From: Willaertia magna
Taxonomy: Eukaryota > Heterolobosea > Eutetramitea > Acrasida > Naegleriidae
Assembly: GCA_902984215.1 (NCBI GenBank)
Contig: CADWAF010004629.1
Location: 1 to 16,186, forward strand
Length of the DNA: 16,186 bases
Reading direction: 5' to 3'
Part shown: positions 6,525 through 13,306 of the stretch, piece by piece
Numbering within the stretch: the first letter of the stretch is position 1
Layout: each line of letters starts with the position of its first letter
Notes under the pieces: model-generated
Database searches by the model: none
The model's input: only the letters and a program-made list of their open reading frames with translations
Told to the model about the DNA's origin: nothing
Translations under genes and position numbers: made by a program

Positions 6525-7862
6525 TTACTTTTTCTTTGTTTGCAACTTGTGAATTTTCATTTCTTTTTGAAATGCTAATGAAGCTTTAAATCGTTGATGT
6601 GTATCTAACATGACAATTGAAATTTCTCTGGCAGCATTATCAAATAAAACTTCAGGTAAAATTTCATTATTACCCGTGTTAAAATTATCTAAATGTATCT
6701 TAACTTCCTCAATAAATGCTTTACTTATATTTACGGCATTACCTCCATTAATATCTAAAAAATCTGTATAAATATCAAATGCACTTTCATATTTCTTATT
6801 TTCAATATTTCTTAAATCCTGTTCTGTTACTGCTTGTTTTTTATTTGAGGCATTGGTGGTATTTGAAGTTGTGTCACTGCTTGTGGATTGCTCTGAACCA
6901 TATAGTTTTTCTTGGATTGTAAAAGATTGTTCACAATATCTTTTGTAAATGGTAACTTTTTCTAAAAATTTAAAGTTTTCAAGAGATAATTCTTTTTCAC
7001 ATTGTTTTTTAAATAATTCTCTCAATTTATCATTATTCATTGTATCCATTAATAAAATTGCATTAGCTTGTTTAATTTTTCTTAAATTTACTTGGTCTCT
7101 ATTAATTGCAAAGATAAATATGGCAATCATTGCTGGGAAAAGAATAGCCAAAGCAATACCAATTACAACTAAACCAACTATTGTAATTGAATCAACATTT
7201 TCTTCTGATATTCTTTCTTTATCTAATGCAAGGTCCAATACTTCATTGAGATCTGTAATAAAAGAACTATATAAATTAGCATAATTAGTTACATTCAGCA
7301 ACATAAAAGCCTCTTGTCTTTTTCCCTCTTTAACCAATGCCATAACTTTCATTTCTATTCCAATAATTGAATTATTTCCACTATATTTATTTAACCATCC
7401 ATTACTAAAACCTTCTGGAAATTCTTCTATTAGCTCAGCGAATGTATTTAAGTAGGTAATTGTTGTTTCATTGTGTATATTAACGTAAAGTAATGGTGTG
7501 TCAGAATACAAAGCTAGAAGAGTAGCAGCAGTCAATTTTTCTCTTAAAGTTCTAATCTCTCCTCTACCCACAGCTATTTCTATCCCATTTTGTCCATTTT
7601 CTATGGAACGTACTGCTATAATAATACCAGACAACATTACGAAGGCTATAGTTGTAAAAATTATTCCAATTATTGAAACAATCTTTACAGAAGACAATTC
7701 AACTGTGCCACAACAAGTATTTAATTGTAAAAGTGCTGCAGTTGATACTTTACTTGTCTTACTTGTTTTACTATTCTTACTAGTCTTGCTAATCTTTGTA
7801 ATAGAGCTTTTATTGTCATCTTTATTCTTCTCCACTGGAATATCTATCACCATGGTGAACAT
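6525..7862 (-). CDS. two-TM receptor-like protein with cytosolic RGS domain
   Basis: The 445-aa protein has a Lys/Ser/Thr-rich N-terminus with KTSK repeats (residues 22-40), a first membrane helix (~61-84), an outside region of ~140 residues, a second membrane helix (~227-253) and a C-terminal RGS domain (~270-435). The RGS fold is seen from LRELFKKQCEKELSLENFKF, then AFDIYTDFLD, AVNISKAFIEEV, and LPEVLFDNAAREI followed by THQRFKASLAFQKEM. A Ser/Thr/Asn insert (325-345) splits it. RGS domains speed GTP hydrolysis by G-alpha subunits, ending receptor signals. The predicted-helical outer region (TAATLLALYSDTP, MALVKEGKRQEAFMLL) resembles periplasmic sensor domains I recall from bacterial histidine kinases and diguanylate cyclases, so it may be a ligand sensor. 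That part is inference. Two ATGs (7862 and 7853) could start it. Only 46 bp separate it from the XPF stop upstream. Its likely partner type, a G-alpha, is encoded nearby at 11098-12341. Confidence 0.85.
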   Translation of the reverse strand: MFTMVIDIPVEKNKDDNKSSITKISKTSKNSKTSKTSKVSTAALLQLNTCCGTVELSSVKIVSIIGIIFTTIAFVMLSGIIIAVRSIENGQNGIEIAVGRGEIRTLREKLTAATLLALYSDTPLLYVNIHNETTITYLNTFAELIEEFPEGFSNGWLNKYSGNNSIIGIEMKVMALVKEGKRQEAFMLLNVTNYANLYSSFITDLNEVLDLALDKERISEENVDSITIVGLVVIGIALAILFPAMIAIFIFAINRDQVNLRKIKQANAILLMDTMNNDKLRELFKKQCEKELSLENFKFLEKVTIYKRYCEQSFTIQEKLYGSEQSTSSDTTSNTTNASNKKQAVTEQDLRNIENKKYESAFDIYTDFLDINGGNAVNISKAFIEEVKIHLDNFNTGNNEILPEVLFDNAAREISIVMLDTHQRFKASLAFQKEMKIHKLQTKKK

Positions 7863-7908
7863 GAGTTTAGTTCATAAAATACGTTTCCAAGTCTACTATT
7901 TTCTTCAA

Positions 7909-10902
7909 TTATTCAATTTCAATAGATTCATTCAAAAAGTCATATAATTTTCTTGCGTTTTGTTCTGAGCCCATTATCACTGTCAATTGCTCTAAACTTA
8001 ATTGAGCTAATTCATAAAGGTTTGAAACTGAATTCACAATTTTGTTTACATTATCAATTGTTACACCTGGCATTCTGGACAAAAATTCAATAGCTTGATT
8101 TGAGGCTTCATTTTCCTCACGGTGTTCAGAAGTACCTAATGATTGAGCTTGAATAATATCTGGTTCTTTATCTTCATCTTTTTCTTCCAAATCATAATCA
8201 TTATATTGTAATACTTGATTTTTCATCATATAGAAATATTTACTTGTGACTGTTGGGGATCTAGAATATGCCAATTTCAATTTTGGGAAATGTACAATTG
8301 TCAGCACCAATTTTGTAACAATAGATCTATCTTCTATTCTCGAATCTTCTTTATAAAAACCAAATGGATCTGGCAATGAAAATGCTTCATCATCTTCGAA
8401 TTGTATTAGTAAAAACGTATGTTTATAATATTTCAACATATTTTCAACTTGTGTATATAATCTACCAGAATTTAAACTTTGCCATAAATCACTTGTACTT
8501 TTTCTTTCAATGCAACAATATTTAGAAACAACGTAATCCCCTACAGATATTTGTAAAGGTATAATTTTAAATCCATGTAAATTTAATAGTGAGGGTAAAC
8601 TACTTCTAAATTCACGAACATCAATAATCACTTTTGGTTTATCACTAAAATCAAATTCACTTGTTGCTCCATTATTAATATTATTACTTAAAATCATATT
8701 ACCACCTGCCTTTCTAGTTGACTCTAAACCTTTAGGTATATTATTTACTTGATAATACTTATTTATCTCTTGACGTTTCATTCTCTCTTGTAAATGAATT
8801 TCTGAAATTAAAGTCTCAATAGAGGGTATAGCTAATCTTGAATTTGATAAAATTAATTGTTTAAATGCCTCCTTCTCTCTATTTACAATTGTTTGATATT
8901 GTTTGCATTCCACACTTTCTTTATCATATGAGAGTATATATACTTCTAAAGGAATAAAAGGATATTTACATTGATACATTTCAATTCTTCTAATAAAAGA
9001 TAAATCATTTTCATAAACTATAATATAAGAAGGTTGATATTCATCTAATAATGTAATTGTGTCATATACAGAATGTATCATTACTTGCATTTCTCTTTCC
9101 TCAACGGCATCACTGTTTATTATCTCAAAAAAGTCAATTGGATGAGTAATTATATCTTCTTCTTCTTTCTTTTTATCCTCTAATACAACTACTGCAGGTT
9201 CAATCTCTTCCCCTTCTTTTCTTTCTTTTACTTCTTCTAATTGTTCACCTTCTTCTTCTTCTACTTGAATAAAATGTTGTGTTAATAAATCCATTTCAAC
9301 TTCATGCTCTTTCTTCTTTTTATCTTTTCTTTTTCTTTTAGTTTTATCCTTATCATCTCCCAACTTTTCTTTCTTTTCCTTCTCAATTCTTTTTTGTTGT
9401 CTTCTTATTTGAGGACCAATTAATTTATTAACTAACTTTGTTAATATCCCTTTCCCACCCAACTCTAAATAATACTTTAACTGTAGACACGTTTTATCAT
9501 TTGAGGCAACTATCAATACCTTACCATTATTTAAAAAAGGTTGTGTTGGTTTTCTTTGAATTTTCTCATAAATATTATTTAATATTTTATCTAGACGATT
9601 CCATTTAGGATTTTCCTCTAAAACAAATTCTAATCTGTCAACTGATACCGTTGTATCAACTTCTCTATTGTCTGCCATTTGTGTTAAAGTTTTTTGTTTT
9701 TTTAGAGGTGAAGATACTTTTGCTGTTTCAATTTTATAAATTCTTTCTTTAGCATGTAAAAAGATATCAGATGCTGTTTCAGTTAATAACCAATTTGATT
9801 TTGGTATTCCATTCTTTCCATCTGATACTCTAAGTGCTTCTAGATAATCATAAAATGTGACACAATCGTAATTTAATAAATAACTATTATTTAATAATTT
9901 AATAAATTCTAATTTTTAAAATATTAACAACACTTACAATAATAAAGTTCTCATTGTTTTTAAATCTTCAATTAATTGTTTAGATACTTTTCCAATTTTA
10001 TTCCAAATAGGTTTCAATTGATTTTTTACAATTCTATTAAAACTTTTAAAATAACAATTCTCTAAAGTAAAATCAGATAAATCTAAAGATCTATTATTCT
10101 TCTTTAATTGTTCTAAAGTACTCGAAATAATCTCTATAATTCCATTTTCAATTAATTTCATTTTAGGTGTTAATGGCACTTTTTCTTCTTTAACAATTGG
10201 TGTTTTCTTTTCAAAACTTCTAATTACTTCTAAATGATATCTTGGCCATAAAAATAATTTATTTACAAACAATAATTTCATAACATCTTCTAATTTTGCA
10301 AAACCTTTTGTAAATTCTTCTGGATTTTCAGAAAAACCTTTAACAAAGGCTTGTTGATTTCTTAAACGAAAATATCTTAAGATAAAGGCTTCTGTACTTT
10401 TCTCTTTTAATTCATGAGCATTTAATAAGATTATTCCAGACACATTTTCTATGGGTACTTTTTCATTTAGTAAATCAACAATTAATATTCTACTTGTGAT
10501 AAATAAACAACCACCTTGGTCATATAATCCTTTTCTATCTGTAAAGGATGTGGATGTAATTGATTTTGGAACGTTTTCTAATTTAATTAATCCACTTTGA
10601 ATTAATAATTGTTTAATTAATTGTTCTTCTTCAGGTGTATAATTTAAAATTAAAACTAATTGCGTTGGATCGCAATAACATCTTAATATTTGAATTAAAA
10701 TTTGTTCAATTCCTAAACCTTTTGCCATTATTAATAATCCATCATCTTCAATAAATTCCGATATTACTTTCTTTTGAAAAGAAAGAAGTGTTGTCGGAAA
10801 AAAACCTGAGCTACCAGCAGAAGATGATAAACTGCTTTGCGACATTTTTTCGAAAAAAAGGCTGTTCTTGCATTTGCTTGAATTATTTTTATTTGGCGCC
10901 AA
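7909..10902 (-). CDS. ERCC4: XPF/ERCC4 (Rad1) DNA repair endonuclease, two exons
   Basis: The CDS is complement(join(7909..9883, 9938..10902)), 2940 nt, 979 aa. XPF with ERCC1 cuts 5' of bulky lesions in nucleotide excision repair and acts in crosslink repair. Exon 1 holds the degenerate helicase-like half: LLIMAKGLGIEQILI (broken Walker A), GGCLFITSRILIVDLL and EAFILRYFR, all matching XPF. Splicing the 54-bp intron joins TMRTLL to FYLLNYDCVTFYDYLEALR, restoring the family alignment. A charged Lys/Glu linker (~490-560) follows. The nuclease domain has IDVREFRSSL (Asp743, Arg745), GDYV (Asp771) and ERKSTSD (Glu781, Lys783, Asp787), so the metal-dependent active site is complete. A tandem helix-hairpin-helix region (~915-979) should bind ERCC1 and DNA. 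The ATG at 10902 is the first in frame; a second Met 19 codons later (MSQSS) could also serve. Length is close to human XPF (916). Confidence 0.95.
9884..9937 (-). other. XPF intron (54 bp)
   Basis: On the minus strand the donor is TT|GTAAGT (first intron base 9937) and the acceptor AATAG|TTA (last intron base 9884). Removal keeps the frame and restores the conserved LL-x-YL-xx-YDCVTF block of XPF. Without splicing, translation stops at the TAA inside the donor (9934-9936). A nearer AG at 9909-9910 would give a 28-nt intron and a quick frameshift stop, so it is probably not used. Confidence 0.92.
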
Positions 10903-11097
10903 AAGTTTTATTTTAATTTACAAAAAAAAATCCGTAACAACCCTTCATCTTTGAATTAACGAGGGGCTAAATAAAAGGTTTTTCTAATGATATTAATTGC
11001 AACAAGGCTTAGTTGTTGTTCTTAATTAATAAATAAATTATATAATGCGAAGTAATAATTATACTTTCAAAGAGAGGAAGAGTTGTTATTGTAATCG

Positions 11098-12341
11098 TCA
11101 TTTGAGGTTTTTCTTTAGTAGATCATTCTTGACTGCATCAAATACATGTCTAATATTCTCTGTATCTGTTGCGCAAGTAACATGAACTTTAATTCTTTCT
11201 TTCTTTTCAGCAAGGCTTAGAAATGAATTTTTAATATACTCTAAAGATTCCTCATAACTTTCAGGAGCCCCTTTGTAATCCCGAAAGAACATGGTTATAG
11301 GTTTAGTTTTTAGTTTCTCTTCAAATAAATCTCTCTTATTTAAAAACAGTAATACGGGAGTATCTAATAGCAATAACAAATAATGACAAAAGAATAAAGT
11401 ACATAAACAGAAGGTTAATGGTTATAGTGAAATGATATTGAACTAGTTAGTTAACTTGTTAGTTGCGGCGAAAACTTACCTTCAAAAAACTTGCAATTTA
11501 CAATTTCCGCAAATATACTTAAACTCTCCTTCATACGATGTGTCATTTCATCTTCATAACAATTTTGATCATATTCCGATAAAGAAACTACAAATAATAA
11601 CATGGTTACATTCTCAAAACAATGAATCCACTTTTTACGCTCTAAAAGATATTCGATCAATAATAATATCAAAAAGAAATTCATTAGAAAAACAAAGAAA
11701 ATTGCAAAAAACATACCATTTCTTTGACCACCTACATCTACTAATCTAAACTTTAAATTATCCATTTCAAATATGCATTCAACTAGACCAGTTGTCTTTA
11801 CTCTACATTTTAAAACATCTTCAATTGTTGGTCTATAATCTTTCTTTGAAATTCTTTTAATATCATCTAAAAAGTATTTCGCACTATCATATAATTGAAA
11901 TTCATTACGACGTTGATAAGCTTTCTGTATAGCTTCATCTTGCCATAATCCATTAATATGTTCTCCTAATTGTTCATTATAATTATCAACTATTGTGTAA
12001 ATATTACTTTCAGAAAAACTTTCCAATTCCGTTGCGATTTGTTTATTTTCTTCTTTCATTTCAAATCCTAAACGAGCTGTTGCGTTAATTAATTGAGAAA
12101 TTGAAGTAATGACATTTCCACGAACAATTGGTATAAAAGAATTAAGTTCTTCTGTATCATAACCATTGGAATGAATTAATTTAACTTGTTTAAATAATGT
12201 TGATTTTCCTGATTCTCCAGCTCCTAATAATAATAATTTAATTTCTTTATTGGCCTCTAGAGCTTTTTTTCTATTTTCTTCTTCAATTTTGTGATTTAAA
12301 GCTCTACGTCTTTGAATATCACTATTTGATCCAAAACACAT
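11098..12341 (-). CDS. heterotrimeric G-protein alpha subunit, three exons
   Basis: The CDS is complement(join(11098..11363, 11480..11641, 11717..12341)), 1053 nt, 350 aa. G-alpha binds GDP/GTP and relays signals from membrane receptors. All G motifs are present: P-loop GAGESGKST (residues 40-48), switch I CRVKTTG with Arg180 and Thr184, switch II [12 protein letters not shown] with catalytic Gln206, NKRD (271-274) and TCAT (325-328). Splicing restores [20 protein letters not shown] and FFEDTPVLLFLNKRD, which match the family. The helical domain between P-loop and switch I is complete. Oddities: the N-terminus is MCFGSN, with no Gly2 for myristoylation but a Cys2 that could be palmitoylated. 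The protein ends at ...LLKKNLK, without the last five or so residues (usually xCGLx or xxGLx) that contact receptors and carry the pertussis-toxin Cys. Receptor coupling may therefore be unusual. The nearby RGS protein is a candidate GTPase-accelerating partner. Confidence 0.95.
11364..11479 (-). other. G-alpha intron 2 (116 bp)
   Basis: The donor is GAAG|GTAAGT (first intron base 11479) and the acceptor TATTAG|ATACT (last intron base 11364). Splicing turns FFE...G into FFEDTPVLLFLNKRD, as expected for G-alpha. Retention leads to an early stop. Confidence 0.95.
11642..11716 (-). other. G-alpha intron 1 (75 bp, open in frame)
   Basis: The donor is G|GTATGT (first intron base 11716) and the acceptor CTTTTAG|AG (last intron base 11642). 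The intron splits codon 209 inside switch II. It is 75 bp, a multiple of three, and contains no in-frame stop, so an unspliced mRNA would stay open and insert 25 mostly hydrophobic residues after DVGGQRN. Confidence 0.95.
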
Positions 12342-12824
12342 AATGATCTATTGTTTTTAAAAACACACGGCGGTGATGTTGTTCTTTGATAGAAATATAT
12401 GTCAACTATTAATGATGATGAGTTATTGAATTATTGTGTGATATTTTGTTTTTTTTCTTGGTTATGGAATAGAGAACCTTCAACCACTGACATGTGACAG
12501 CAGTTTGCAAAGCTTTACTTGTTTTTCTAAGGAAAACGTTGAGGAGGAAAGCCTTATATGAAACATTGTGGAGAAAAACGTTTTAGATTTTAAAGTAACA
12601 ACAATCCCGTAAATAGGTTTCTTTGTCCTGTTAAATGGTTACACTTATTTATTGCTCTTTCTCTCAAGCAAGTAAAAAGAGTCTTTGAAATTATTCAATT
12701 TCTTGCATACATGTATACATAGCATCTTGTATCAGAAAGCAGCACTTTAATACAGAAGTTTGACAGCATTCAACAGAATTGTGGCAATCACACTTGTTGA
12801 AAGTACTTTGCCAACCTTCAAAAA
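12342..12824. other. divergent intergenic region between G-alpha and the 144-aa gene
   Basis: These 483 bp separate two divergently transcribed genes and should carry both promoters. Visible features are a T8 tract near 12450, two overlapping palindromes ATACATGTAT/ATGTATACAT (12707-12720) about 105 bp before the 144-aa start codon, and a CTCTTT...AAAGAG pair around 12656-12682. I found no RNA gene or long coding frame. Confidence 0.6.
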
Positions 12825-13259
12825 ATGTCATTTAAACCTCTTACTCATGATGATTTACTAGATGCTAACTATGAAACAGAATACTATTCCGATCAAGTAT
12901 TACAAATGAAACAAGCTAAAGTCTTTATAGAAAACGTATTAGACCCTCCTTCAAGTTTTTGTGAATATTTCAATGTAAAAAAGCCTTCCTCCAATATTAA
13001 ATTTTGGAAAGATTTATTTACAGAGAAATGTCCAGAAAAACCTCGTTTCTATTTTGATACAAAAGATAGAGTTTGTATGTTAATTTCTGTAGATCACGAT
13101 CAGGTCTATGATTTAATTGATTTTTTACTATTTTTTGTAAATGAAGGAACGAATAAGAAATATGTAATTGAAAAGTATAATGCTACAAAATTAAATAGAA
13201 GTGGAATTGGTATTAGAATAAGAGATGAAGTATTTGTGGTTAGAGTGGAAAAACCTTAA
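12825..13259 (+). CDS. hypothetical protein, 144 aa
   Basis: I do not recognise a family. The frame starts at ATG in the context aaaaaatgtc and ends with TAA. The protein is soluble, compact and free of the Asn/Gln repeats seen in its neighbours, which suggests a conserved single domain. Visible features are an acidic N-terminal stretch (THDDLLDANYETEYY), a helix QMKQAKVFIENVL, an aromatic strand-like segment KPRFYFDTKDRVCMLISV, a hydrophobic helix YDLIDFLLFFV and a beta-like end GIGIRIRDEVFVVRVE. There is no signal peptide, and the hydrophobic helix is too interrupted by acidic residues to be a sure membrane segment. The gene converges on the Spt7-like gene, with 47 bp between the two stop codons, so their 3' UTRs probably overlap. 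Confidence 0.7.
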   Translation: MSFKPLTHDDLLDANYETEYYSDQVLQMKQAKVFIENVLDPPSSFCEYFNVKKPSSNIKFWKDLFTEKCPEKPRFYFDTKDRVCMLISVDHDQVYDLIDFLLFFVNEGTNKKYVIEKYNATKLNRSGIGIRIRDEVFVVRVEKP

Positions 13260-13306
13260 GAACGTTTGTTTTTTCTATCGATTCGTTTATGTTGGCTATA
13301 TTAATT

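Noticed and set aside
7909..10902. Two separate genes, a helicase-like one (9934-10902) and an ERCC4 nuclease one (starting at 9678)
   Set aside because: A GTAAGT-AG intron joins them in frame and restores the conserved central block of XPF. The 205 nt before the Met at 9678 are clearly coding (YDCVTFYDYLEALR and NWLLTETA).
11098..12341. Two G-alpha fragments, suggesting a pseudogene
   Set aside because: Both interruptions are GT-AG introns. The spliced product is a complete 350-aa G-alpha with every GTP-binding motif.
12408..12490. C/D-box snoRNA (ATGATGA near 12413, CTGA near 12487)
   Set aside because: The flanks of the two boxes do not pair to form a terminal stem, and short boxes like these arise easily by chance in AT-rich DNA.
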